From an uncultured Collinsella sp. (GTDB lineage Bacteria; Actinomycetota; Coriobacteriia; Coriobacteriales; Coriobacteriaceae): a stretch of 12,907 nt of DNA. A model generated the notes under the pieces. The model had not been told where the DNA came from. It worked only from the letters and a program-made list of their open reading frames with translations, and made no database searches. Position 1 is the first letter of the stretch. The number at the start of each line of letters is the position of its first letter. Below, piece by piece: positions 6,782-12,907 of this stretch. The stretch is taken from the NCBI GenBank assembly GCA_900754445.1, contig CAAECW010000102.1, positions 1-12,907 of the forward strand, given 5' to 3'. Made by a program: the position numbers and the translations under genes.

Positions 6782-6892
6782 CTAATGGCAGAATTTATCC
6801 ATGTAGTCCTCAAAGTCGAACACTTCTACCACGACGCCCTCTTCCTGAAACTCTTTCAGTTGCTCCAAGAGATCTTTGTTAATAACGTCCAT
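6782..6892 (-). CDS. Candidate RiPP precursor peptide, 36 residues
   Basis: A short open frame read as MDVINKDLLEQ at the start and DYMDKFCH at the end, with TAG stop. A perfect AGGAGG (6900-6905) lies 7 bases before the ATG and directly abuts the stop codon of the radical SAM gene; a strong terminator follows. The peptide is very acidic (11 Asp/Glu, 3 Lys). The N-terminal half (about 6-18) looks like an amphipathic helix (LLEQLKEF), suited to binding a recognition domain; after EEG (17-19) comes VVVEVF and then an aromatic, acidic tail with a single Cys next to the C-terminal His. I infer leader plus core. No double-Gly site or protease gene is present, so the cleavage point is unknown. The coding call is strong; the precursor role is inference from context. 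Confidence 0.72.
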   Translation of the reverse strand: MDVINKDLLEQLKEFQEEGVVVEVFDFEDYMDKFCH

Positions 6893-6905
6893 GCAGAAAC
6901 CTCCT

Positions 6906-9185
6906 CTATCTAATCAACTGTAGTATATCTGCTTTCATGCAATTATCAACCAACTTGTTTAATTGCTCCTCGTTTGCCGATAGTCCCTCTTTTTTCAAAA
7001 TGTCGCGCACCTCGTTCTTAGTAATCGGCTTTTCAAACAACGAAAGCAAAGCGAACGAAAAATCATTAACCGCACACATTCTATGGGTGGCACAACTCAG
7101 CAGTACTCTTAACCCCTCTTTTGAGCGTCCGACTTCTTTCACAAACGAACTTTTAACCAATTGAAAACCATTATCGTGCATTACATAATCGGCATCGATA
7201 TTTGTATTCAGCAATCCATAATGCAACAGTTCTTCTATCGTCCTTGTCAGCTCGAGGTCGCCCTGATCAAGGATAAGAGAAATGCTACAATCGGCCTCCA
7301 ATAAACGGGCCAACTTAAGGTATACCAACTGGGAAACAGCATAGACATGATGGTATTCAGAATTATAGAAGTAGGCAAATGGCTCAACGAGCACGACAGA
7401 GGTCTTGGAATCCAGCCAGATTCGATCAGCTGGATTTAGACTAGTTAGCCGTCGCTTTACTTTGGTCAAATGTCCCTTATACCTGACAGCGTGAATAGAA
7501 TCTAGGATCCAGGTCACCTCTGAAATATGAAGCCGCTGGGGCAAGTCAATTGTGTCGCTACCGTTTATGACCTCTTGCATATAAAAATCAATATGATGCT
7601 CATCAGATAAGGATTTTGCTTCATTTAAAGTTAAACCAGTGCCTGAAACATAATCCACTTCGAGGCGCAAATCCTCATATTGGGACTTCGGCATTACAGA
7701 GACACCATACTTATCGGGATGATTCCAAACATCCGACCCCATAACGAGACCAAAATTCGTAAATCCTCTCGTGGAATATGGAACACCACATACCTGTTTT
7801 GAATAATTCAAAACATTCTCTGTATAAGCTAAGGTGTTCAGAGCCTCTTCTTTAGTTTCGGTCGGAAAGCCAATCATAAAGAATAGATGAACAGGAATAC
7901 CCGCATTGAGACAATCATGGATATTGCGATCAATCCAATCAACTCTCGTGTTCTTCTTCATTAGATCAAGAACTCTTTGGTTGTATGACTCGAGGCCAAA
8001 CTGAATCTGCCTACATCCACTTTGGTATATCTTGTTGAAAACGTCTGTACTTAGGGTTGGAGAGAACCTCGTTTCTCCATGCCAGAAAAACGTTTTTCCC
8101 GATGCGTTTATTTCATCCGCGAGTTGCTCCATTCTTTTGCCTTCGAATGTTTCATCCACAAAAGAGAAAACTCTCGTGCCGTATTTTTCATTTAACCGAC
8201 ACATTATTTCAAATACTCTCGATATAGGCATCTTTCGGTAACAACCACCGGTAGCACCGGGAATGGTGCAGAAGGCGCAATGATTAAAACACTGCCTAGA
8301 GGAATAAACCGGCAATATTAACTCAGGCATGAAGTATTTAGAAAGGGCGAAGCCATCGAAATCGGGAACCGTATCGTTGATAAATGTTTGCTCAATCCGA
8401 TGGTTTTTATATATCTTCCCACCTTTAGCATGGCAAAGGTTTGGAACACAGTCGAGATTGTCATCACCAGAGTCAAGAGCCTCAAGAAGACGTGCAAGCG
8501 GCTCTTCGCCGTCATACATCATTATCGAATCAATGTATTCAAAAAAGGGATGCCATTCTTTCATGCAGTCATCTGCTAAACGAGTAATGTAATTGCCGCC
8601 CAATGAGACGTGTTTAACAGATGGACATTCTTCTTTAATCAGTTTCGCTAACGTAACTGCAGAAATCAATTGGAAACAGCCGCTCACCGAAATCCCAATA
8701 AACTCGATTTTTTCCCTCTGAATACGCTTAAGAAAGGCAATTTCATAGAAGGAAATAAACGGATTATGCAAGGTATCCGCAAGCGATTTCATTATTTCTG
8801 GTGTCGAATAATAATCATAGGGCAGATCTATGGAGTTGAACGTGTATTTAACTCCATATGAGACGTGATTTATGATATAGAGTGCATTTCTAAAAATGTT
8901 TTCAGCATATTGTCTTTCTTTTAGATTAAAGTATCTCTTCGATCTGAAAATATCTTTTGCCTCGTCAACATTAAGTGCTGACTTTTGTATCAACTCGATT
9001 GTTAATTGAACATTCGAACTAAACGAATCCTTTGATTCCCGATACCTTTTACAGCACTCTTCGACATGTCTAAAAGATAGGAGGTCATCGTAAAATTCCA
9101 CGTTTAAGTCAACGATGTCAACTTTATATTGTTCAACCTCTTGAAGATATGACTTCAAAACAGGCAAGGCAAGATACGGCCCCAC
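6906..9185 (-). CDS. B12-binding radical SAM enzyme with C-terminal PqqD/RRE-like modules (5' end damaged)
   Basis: 759 residues from the GTG at 9185. The N-terminal region is a cobalamin-binding type domain: ALPVLKSYL (6-14), VDIVDLNVEFYDDL (22-35), a helical insert, then IEFIGISVSGC (160-170) and VSLGGNYI (193-200). A radical SAM domain follows, with the cluster-binding C-x3-C-x2-C at C299, C303, C306, then FSFVDETF (340-347), IQFGLES (394-400) and HLFFMIGFPTET (433-444). The tail (about 593-759) holds two consecutive PqqD-like winged-helix segments. Such enzymes often methylate unactivated carbons or form other bonds on peptides. Context: between an MFS exporter and the small peptide gene. 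Odd: the expected ATG (9227) and the first strand of the B12 domain are cut off by an in-frame TAA. GGAG lies 4 bases before the GTG, so restart there is possible, but a domain lacking that strand may not fold. Confidence 0.8.
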   Translation of the reverse strand: MGPYLALPVLKSYLQEVEQYKVDIVDLNVEFYDDLLSFRHVEECCKRYRESKDSFSSNVQLTIELIQKSALNVDEAKDIFRSKRYFNLKERQYAENIFRNALYIINHVSYGVKYTFNSIDLPYDYYSTPEIMKSLADTLHNPFISFYEIAFLKRIQREKIEFIGISVSGCFQLISAVTLAKLIKEECPSVKHVSLGGNYITRLADDCMKEWHPFFEYIDSIMMYDGEEPLARLLEALDSGDDNLDCVPNLCHAKGGKIYKNHRIEQTFINDTVPDFDGFALSKYFMPELILPVYSSRQCFNHCAFCTIPGATGGCYRKMPISRVFEIMCRLNEKYGTRVFSFVDETFEGKRMEQLADEINASGKTFFWHGETRFSPTLSTDVFNKIYQSGCRQIQFGLESYNQRVLDLMKKNTRVDWIDRNIHDCLNAGIPVHLFFMIGFPTETKEEALNTLAYTENVLNYSKQVCGVPYSTRGFTNFGLVMGSDVWNHPDKYGVSVMPKSQYEDLRLEVDYVSGTGLTLNEAKSLSDEHHIDFYMQEVINGSDTIDLPQRLHISEVTWILDSIHAVRYKGHLTKVKRRLTSLNPADRIWLDSKTSVVLVEPFAYFYNSEYHHVYAVSQLVYLKLARLLEADCSISLILDQGDLELTRTIEELLHYGLLNTNIDADYVMHDNGFQLVKSSFVKEVGRSKEGLRVLLSCATHRMCAVNDFSFALLSLFEKPITKNEVRDILKKEGLSANEEQLNKLVDNCMKADILQLIR

Positions 9186-9227
9186 TGGACTCCATCCTGG
9201 GGGAAATACTAAAAGCGTTTAAGGCAT
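9186..9227 (-). pseudogene. Broken 5' end of the radical SAM gene: ATG, one codon, in-frame TAA
   Basis: In the frame of the radical SAM gene, an ATG at 9227-9225, just 7 bases after the MFS stop, is followed by CCT and then TAA at 9221-9219. The next codons read TLLVFPPGWSP and run straight into the enzyme. A hydrophobic strand followed by PPxW is the usual opening of B12-binding radical SAM proteins, so this belongs to the gene. Changing one base (TAA to AAA) would give an intact 773-codon frame starting M-P-K-T-L-L. There is no ATG, GTG or TTG between the TAA and the GTG at 9185. Confidence 0.65.
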
Positions 9228-9234
9228 ATCAACG

Positions 9235-10419
9235 TCACATCTTTCGCAAATAATTCAATTGAAACACAACTACCATCATAATTGAAAATACACCAAGTCC
9301 TGTAACGAGAATTGAGAACATCGCGATGCTCGTGAACAGCGAAACAAGGAGTGTTGAAATAACAACAGCAACCGATTGCAAAGACTCCCTAATTGAAAAC
9401 AGGCTTATCGATTCAGATTCGTCTCTCGCCAAATCCTGCAGCGATGTTATGAGAAGCACATCTTGAATGGCGTTTCCGGCACCGACGATAAAAAGGAAAA
9501 TAAACGATATTCCAGACGCATAGCGATAGCCAAACGCCAGATACGCACCGAGCGCAAGATACGTCACAAAACAATATGATTTAATGCAATCGGAACCACT
9601 AATTAAACGACCATATATTGTATTTCCGAACAACAGTCCGATTGTAAGACTACTCTGAAGGAATCCGTATTGTATCGATGACGAGTCAAATTGCAATTGC
9701 GCAATAGCTGGCAAAAGAGAATTCAGAGAGCCGAATGCCACGCCACTAGAAATATCGATTAATAGGAAACCAATTGCCAAGTGCTTCGCGCTAAGATCAC
9801 TAAATGCAGTCCTGTTTTTTTCATTTTTGCTTATCCCCTCTTTATCATTAACCTCGATAACCGACGGAACATCTCGCAGCAACCAGAACGACGCGGCAAA
9901 AGAAAGCGCGTCTAATGCAAGAACAGCCTCCGCCCCAAATTGAGCGACAACAAAACCGCCGACAACTGGTCCCAGAACCATCATCAAATTCTGCAGAAAC
10001 CCAAACGAATTATTAATTACGTCGCGATTGATACTATTCGTATTGGCTCTTAACAACGAGTAAAAGCAGGGCATTTCAACCGTTCGGCAAAGCGATACCG
10101 CGCACGTAATAGCAAACATACTCCATTTACTATCAACAAAAATATAGCAAACGAATAATCCCGCGCGAATTAAGTCTGCCAATCTCATGGCCTGCAGTGT
10201 TCCGATACCCATCTTCTGAGGCAGCTGCGCGAGCGCAACTGAAAACAGAGAGGGGGCAAATCTGCAGCAGACCATCAAAGCAGTTGCAGAAACATCGTGA
10301 GTTACCTCGTAAATCAGCATTGGCAAAGCAATATTCGCACACCAATTGCCTATTTCGCTTATCCCTCTAGCAATATATAGGACCCGAACCGGACGGCTAG
10401 CTCTCAATACCGTGAACAT
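9235..10419 (-). CDS. MFS transporter, likely exporter of the cluster product
   Basis: A 394-residue integral membrane protein with about twelve hydrophobic segments and a soluble central loop (about 183-212, EVNDKEGISKNEKNRTAFSD), as expected for two six-helix halves of the major facilitator superfamily. The opening VLYIARGISEIGNWCANIALPMLIYEVT (13-40) and GPVVGGFVVAQFGAEAVLALDALSF (150-174) follow the pattern of the MFS_3 branch (EntS-like exporters). It overlaps the end of the DUF2087 gene by 23 bp and ends 7 bases before the damaged start of the radical SAM gene, so it is part of that operon. The ATG at 10419 was chosen; the adjacent GTG at 10422 is equally possible, GAGG being 9 or 6 bases upstream. 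It likely exports or gives immunity to the modified peptide (inference). Confidence 0.87.
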   Translation of the reverse strand: MFTVLRASRPVRVLYIARGISEIGNWCANIALPMLIYEVTHDVSATALMVCCRFAPSLFSVALAQLPQKMGIGTLQAMRLADLIRAGLFVCYIFVDSKWSMFAITCAVSLCRTVEMPCFYSLLRANTNSINRDVINNSFGFLQNLMMVLGPVVGGFVVAQFGAEAVLALDALSFAASFWLLRDVPSVIEVNDKEGISKNEKNRTAFSDLSAKHLAIGFLLIDISSGVAFGSLNSLLPAIAQLQFDSSSIQYGFLQSSLTIGLLFGNTIYGRLISGSDCIKSYCFVTYLALGAYLAFGYRYASGISFIFLFIVGAGNAIQDVLLITSLQDLARDESESISLFSIRESLQSVAVVISTLLVSLFTSIAMFSILVTGLGVFSIMMVVVFQLNYLRKM

Positions 10420-10678
10420 CACGATTAACCTCGTATTTCAGGCCTCGCTCATCTCTTAATAGGAATCCATAATCAACCAAGTACCGCCTCAATACGGCAT
10501 AATCAGGATAGAGCTGTGACAGCACACGATTAACCTGAAGCTCCGTATAACTTGTATTTAATTCAAAGAAAGAGACGGCCCATAGCAGCATGATTCTTTT
10601 ATAGCTTTCCTTTTTTGGAATTGAAACCAGCTCGCCATTCTTGAGAAATCGTTTTTTAAAGTCTATTAGCTCATCCAT
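10397..10678 (-). CDS. DUF2087 winged-helix protein, possible cluster regulator
   Basis: A 93-residue basic protein matching the DUF2087 family (Pfam PF09860). The family features are all visible: FLKNGELVSIPKKESYK (11-27), a hydrophobic helix (LLWAVSFFEL, 31-40), YTELQVNRVLSQL (44-56), and LRRYLVDYGFLLRDERGLKYEV (63-84). This last stretch, a recognition-like helix and wing, gives it a winged-helix look, and in other bacteria the domain is found in transcription regulators. The ATG at 10678 has GGAGG with a 6-base spacer. It is the first gene of the RiPP-like operon and overlaps the MFS gene, so a local regulatory role is likely, but DNA binding is not proven for the stand-alone form. Confidence 0.85.
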   Translation of the reverse strand: MDELIDFKKRFLKNGELVSIPKKESYKRIMLLWAVSFFELNTSYTELQVNRVLSQLYPDYAVLRRYLVDYGFLLRDERGLKYEVNRDVHGIES

Positions 10679-10693
10679 TCACATCCTCCATTT

Positions 10694-10734
10694 CATACGC
10701 ATCTAATACTAAAAATGCATACGCTTTAGGTCAT
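10694..10734 (-). promoter_or_regulatory. Candidate promoter of the RiPP-like operon
   Basis: On the minus strand, ATGACC (10729-10734, 4 of 6 matches to TTGACA), a 17-base spacer, and TAGTAT (10706-10711, 4 of 6 to TATAAT) would start transcription near 10699, about 20 bases before the DUF2087 ATG. A direct repeat CATACGC (plus strand, 10694-10700 and 10718-10724) brackets the -10 and could be an operator. Confidence 0.45.
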
Positions 10735-10752
10735 CGCATTCGGCTTCTATAT

Positions 10753-10772
10753 TCGAACTAAACTCGAACTAA
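10753..10772. repeat. 11-bp-phased direct repeat upstream of the operon promoter
   Basis: TCGAACTAA occurs at 10753-10761 and again at 10764-10772, one helical turn apart, and would sit about 54 to 73 bases upstream of the predicted transcription start. It overlaps the last codons of the 79-residue gene, so chance codon repetition (Leu-Val-Arg-Val) is an alternative. Confidence 0.4.
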
Positions 10773-10997
10773 TCTAAATGATTTGCTCAAACACTCTTCG
10801 AAAGCTCGTTTTTCACTCTGAGTAAAATGCCCTTCCCAGTCAGTCCACGAACAGGAAGGCAACTCACAACGAGCGGAGTCGAAGCCCTCTGCCGTCGGCC
10901 GTTCAAAATGCACGATAACCTTTTCGATATCCCCATCTGTTATCAGGTCAGAATGAACGACCTCGGTACCGTCTTCGAATGTCATATACGGGTACAT
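10758..10997 (-). CDS. Conserved-looking hypothetical protein, 79 residues
   Basis: I do not recognise a named family. The protein starts MYPYMTFEDGTEVVHSDL and continues with an acidic strand-rich segment (IEKVIVHFERP, about 24-34), then a Cys/Trp-rich stretch (CELPSCSWTDWEGHF, 44-58), and ends in a basic helix. It has no signal peptide or membrane segment and is acidic overall. The ATG at 10997, or the adjacent GTG at 11000, has GAGGTGG 5 to 8 bases upstream; an in-frame ATG at 11036 would add residues without a ribosome binding site. It reads toward the RiPP-like operon, whose promoter overlaps its stop codon, so it may be carried with the island. Coding is supported by the strong ribosome binding site and intermediate base use. 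Confidence 0.65.
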   Translation of the reverse strand: MYPYMTFEDGTEVVHSDLITDGDIEKVIVHFERPTAEGFDSARCELPSCSWTDWEGHFTQSEKRAFEECLSKSFRLVRV

Positions 10998-11068
10998 CAC
11001 GTAAACCACCTCACAATCGTAAATCCAGTTTAGCATCAAGCTATTGCACCAAAGACAGCAAGCCCCCC

Positions 11069-11096
11069 TTGATGAGTTGATGGTATCTGTTAAATG
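11069..11096 (+). promoter_or_regulatory. Weak candidate promoter for the membrane protein gene
   Basis: TTGATG (11069-11074), a 16-base spacer and TAAATG (11091-11096) lie about 80 bases before the ATG at 11173. This is the only pairing of acceptable spacing in the gap between the two divergent genes. Confidence 0.3.
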
Positions 11097-11172
11097 TCAC
11101 GTACGATTCGCATCTGGTGGGTACCCTGATGACTACATGAAACGAAGCAGATTTACACCGGGAGGACCCCGT

Positions 11173-12123
11173 ATGACAACCAAGTACACCGACGCGCCGC
11201 GCACGCGCGTCATGACGCCGGCATCGCTCAACAACGGCGTGCACGAGAACCATTCCATCGGACAGACCATGGCCATCGCGCCCAAAAAGGGCCTGTTCGA
11301 CGACATTTCCATTCCCCAGATCATCGCCGGCGCCGCGGCTGCCGCCACGAGCGTCGCGCTTGCCTCCAAGATCGGTATCGCTGGTTCAGTAATTGGTGCC
11401 GCCGTGAGCTCGGTCATCACCGTTGTGTCATCGCAGGTCTACCGTCACTTTATCTCTGCCAGCGCCGAAGCCCTCAAAGGTACGCACGCCGCCGTCGACT
11501 ACCCCGCCGGCGCCTATGAGCCCGTTGAGTTTAATGCCGAGGAGCACCTGGGCGGCGCCGCGACTACGCAGGAGATGCGCCAGGTTGCGGGGCGTGCGAC
11601 CACGGCGCGCGTCGCTCCCGACAGCCTGCGCGCCAAGGCGGCGGCAGAGCGCAGCCAGACGCAAAAGAAGGTCATCGTCTTCTCGATCGCCATCGCCATC
11701 GTCGCGGTCATCGCCTGCGCCGGCGCCATCCTTATCACCACCGCCGGCGAGGGTCTGGGCGAGCGCCCCGAGCCAATCCTTTCGTCGCGCACGACCGAGA
11801 GCGATGCAAATGACAACACCCAGTCGCAAGATCAGCAGGCACAAGCGGACGGCACGCAAGACAGTTCTACCTCTACCGATTCGTCCTCGAACACCCAAAA
11901 CCAATCGCAGGGCACCGATTCCTCTACGGCCAACAGTGGCACGCCGTCCGGCACGACCGACTCAAGCCAAACGGCTGACGGTTCGCAGCCGAACACGGGC
12001 AGCCAGACGAGCGACACCACGTCGGGAACGGGCACAGCAGACAGCAACAACAGCAATTCGAGTGGCACCACATCGGGCACGACATCTGACAGTTCAAGCC
12101 AAGGCACGACATCGGGCAACTAG
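11173..12123 (+). CDS. Membrane protein with long Ser/Thr/Gly/Asn-rich C-terminal tail
   Basis: A 316-residue protein of unknown function. The N terminus (1-45) is soluble. Residues 48-90 form an Ala/Gly-rich hydrophobic stretch with small-residue spacing (AGAAAAATS, GIAGSVIGAAVSS), probably a helical hairpin. A charged linker with basic patches (91-165) follows, then a clear transmembrane helix (167-190, VIVFSIAIAIVAVIACAGAIL). The rest (about 202-316) is low-complexity Ser, Thr, Gly, Asn, Gln and Asp with TTSGT-like repeats and no hydrophobic residues of note. With three membrane passes the tail would be outside the cell, where such tails are often glycosylated or span the wall (inference). 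The ATG at 11173 has GGGAGGA and a 6-base spacer. It has the high GC of the core genome. Confidence 0.8.
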   Translation: MTTKYTDAPRTRVMTPASLNNGVHENHSIGQTMAIAPKKGLFDDISIPQIIAGAAAAATSVALASKIGIAGSVIGAAVSSVITVVSSQVYRHFISASAEALKGTHAAVDYPAGAYEPVEFNAEEHLGGAATTQEMRQVAGRATTARVAPDSLRAKAAAERSQTQKKVIVFSIAIAIVAVIACAGAILITTAGEGLGERPEPILSSRTTESDANDNTQSQDQQAQADGTQDSSTSTDSSSNTQNQSQGTDSSTANSGTPSGTTDSSQTADGSQPNTGSQTSDTTSGTGTADSNNSNSSGTTSGTTSDSSSQGTTSGN

Positions 12124-12153
12124 GCGCTGCATCCCCAGATAGGCAACCTGTAC

Positions 12154-12186
12154 AACGGGCGCGAACCGGCAACGGTCGCGCCCGTT
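12154..12186 (+). terminator. Terminator-like hairpin after the membrane protein gene
   Basis: AACGGGCGCG (12154-12163) pairs perfectly with CGCGCCCGTT (12177-12186), with an inner ACCG/CGGT pair around GCAA. Only three T follow on the plus strand, so it may be a weak terminator. It lies 30 bases after the stop codon. Confidence 0.6.
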
Positions 12187-12257
12187 TGCCTTGGGCGCCG
12201 AGGTAGCAAGCCCCGCGCGATGGTAAGATGCTTTGGTGTGTAAAGAGGAGATTTGCC

Positions 12258-12907
12258 ATGAGCAAGACAATAGTTAGGCCCACGCTTTCGCTGGGCAACC
12301 ACATCTATCTGTATCGCCTGCTGCGCGATGCAATCGGATGCGGCAAGCAAACGTTTATGACGCAGGTCGAGGAGGCACTCGCCGCTGGTGACATGGCCGC
12401 TTATGACCTGGGCTTCGAGACCACGCGCGAGCTGCTCGAGGAGCTCGACGACTGCATTAAGCTGACCGTCTTTAAGGGCGGTCGCCTGTATGCCACGGTC
12501 ATCGCCAACGAGGCCTGGGATGCCGCCCTTGCCAAGGGCGAGGACAAGCCCAAGGCTGCCAAGGGTGCCAAGCAGTCCTACAAAAAGAAGAAGCGCGGCG
12601 AGAAGGACCTCAAGGCCGTGCGCCCCAAGCACGTTAAGCGTCCCGAGCCCGAGCCCGTGGCTGAAGCTATGCCGGAGCCCGAGCCCGAGGCAGAGATCGA
12701 AGTCGCTATTGAGGTAACGGCAGAAGCCGAAACCGAAATCGCCGCCACGACCGATCCCAAAGTCATATCCGAGCAGGAAGCCACTGCGGAGCTCAACGAG
12801 ACTCCCAAGTCGACAACCGAAGAAGTCGCTAACCAACCTGAGACGCCTGCGTTCCAAAACAGCGATGTCTTTGGCGACGAGGCTGAGGACGATCAGTCCG
12901 ACGATCA
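12258..12907 (+). CDS. Hypothetical protein with basic linker and acidic Glu/Pro tail (partial)
   Basis: An open frame of at least 216 codons that runs off the right edge. It starts MSKTIVRPTLSLGNHIYLYR with GAGGAG 7 bases before the ATG; a TAAGAT (12224-12229) may be its -10. Residues 1-90 form a compact-looking globular part (for example FETTRELLEELDDCIKLTVF, about 55-74, then GGRLYATVIANEAWDAAL). It is followed by a Lys-rich linker (about 95-128, YKKKKRGEKD) and a strongly acidic Glu/Pro/Ala region (PEPEP repeats from about 133), disordered in appearance. The basic-acidic tail suggests nucleic acid or protein binding, but I recognise no family. Codon use is typical of the GC-rich core, and the long antisense frame opposite it lacks a ribosome binding site. 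Confidence 0.75.
   Translation, partial: MSKTIVRPTLSLGNHIYLYRLLRDAIGCGKQTFMTQVEEALAAGDMAAYDLGFETTRELLEELDDCIKLTVFKGGRLYATVIANEAWDAALAKGEDKPKAAKGAKQSYKKKKRGEKDLKAVRPKHVKRPEPEPVAEAMPEPEPEAEIEVAIEVTAEAETEIAATTDPKVISEQEATAELNETPKSTTEEVANQPETPAFQNSDVFGDEAEDDQSDD

Larger units (their letters stand above)
6621..11040. other. AT-rich accessory island with a RiPP-like cluster
   Basis: Base use changes sharply here. Counted by hand, 8881-8940 has 16 G+C of 60 (27%), against 35 of 60 in 3721-3780 and 47 of 60 in 11581-11640. All genes of the block are on the minus strand and bounded by a promoter region and one terminator. This suggests horizontal gain between nadE and the plus-strand membrane protein gene. 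No integrase, transposase or flanking attachment repeat was found, so the exact ends are estimates. Confidence 0.6.

Noticed and set aside
11044..11172. Upstream in-frame extension (TTG start) of the membrane protein gene
   Set aside because: The ATG at 11173 has a strong GGGAGGA site, and the extension has no ribosome binding site and runs through the likely promoter.
12120..12857. Minus-strand open frame of 245 codons at the right end
   Set aside because: It is antisense to the plus-strand gene at 12258, which has a good ribosome binding site and sensible codon use; the translation is repetitive Gly/Leu from Glu/Pro codons read in reverse.

Overview
The window looks like a chromosomal piece of a gut Coriobacteriia species, most likely Collinsella or a close relative. 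This is an inference from gene content and base use: GC-rich core genes with long antisense open frames, an L-lactate dehydrogenase, a two-domain glutamine-using NAD+ synthetase, a NA37 nucleoid protein, and a Ser/Thr-rich surface protein. No marker gene that would settle the taxonomy is present. There is no tRNA, rRNA, CRISPR array, transposase or integrase, and no gene-free gap longer than about 210 bases.

Layout. 1-98: nested inverted-repeat element. 145-940: a RelE/ParE-Phd/YefM type toxin-antitoxin pair on the minus strand, with a terminator after the toxin and a 42-bp palindrome in front of the antitoxin. 964-6576: four GC-rich housekeeping genes on the minus strand: NA37 nucleoid-associated protein, ldh, a class I aminotransferase and nadE. 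ldh and nadE end in clear terminators; the nadE terminator sits almost on the ribosome binding site of the aminotransferase. 6621-11040: an AT-rich accessory block on the minus strand (below). 11173-12907: GC-rich plus-strand genes for a membrane protein with a long Ser/Thr/Gly/Asn tail and for a partial protein of unknown function with a basic middle and acidic Glu/Pro tail.

The accessory block is the most interesting part. Read in the direction of transcription it holds a DUF2087 winged-helix protein, an MFS exporter (23-bp overlap), a large B12-binding radical SAM enzyme with two PqqD/RRE-like winged-helix modules at its C terminus, and a 36-residue acidic peptide gene ending in Phe-Cys-His. 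The peptide gene has a perfect AGGAGG that starts directly after the radical SAM stop codon, and a strong terminator follows. This is the architecture of a ribosomally made, post-translationally modified peptide (RiPP) pathway: regulator, exporter, tailoring enzyme with built-in leader-recognition modules, and precursor. I do not recognise the precursor family.

The radical SAM gene appears to carry a nonsense codon. Its expected ATG lies 7 bases after the MFS stop and is followed by one codon and then TAA in frame. The conserved first strand of the B12 domain (LLVFPPGWSP) lies between that TAA and the next possible start, a GTG at 9185. Either the cluster is recently inactivated, or the enzyme restarts without this strand, or the base is a sequencing error.

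Limits: all functions were assigned by reading motifs and family patterns, with no database search. Promoter calls are weak throughout.
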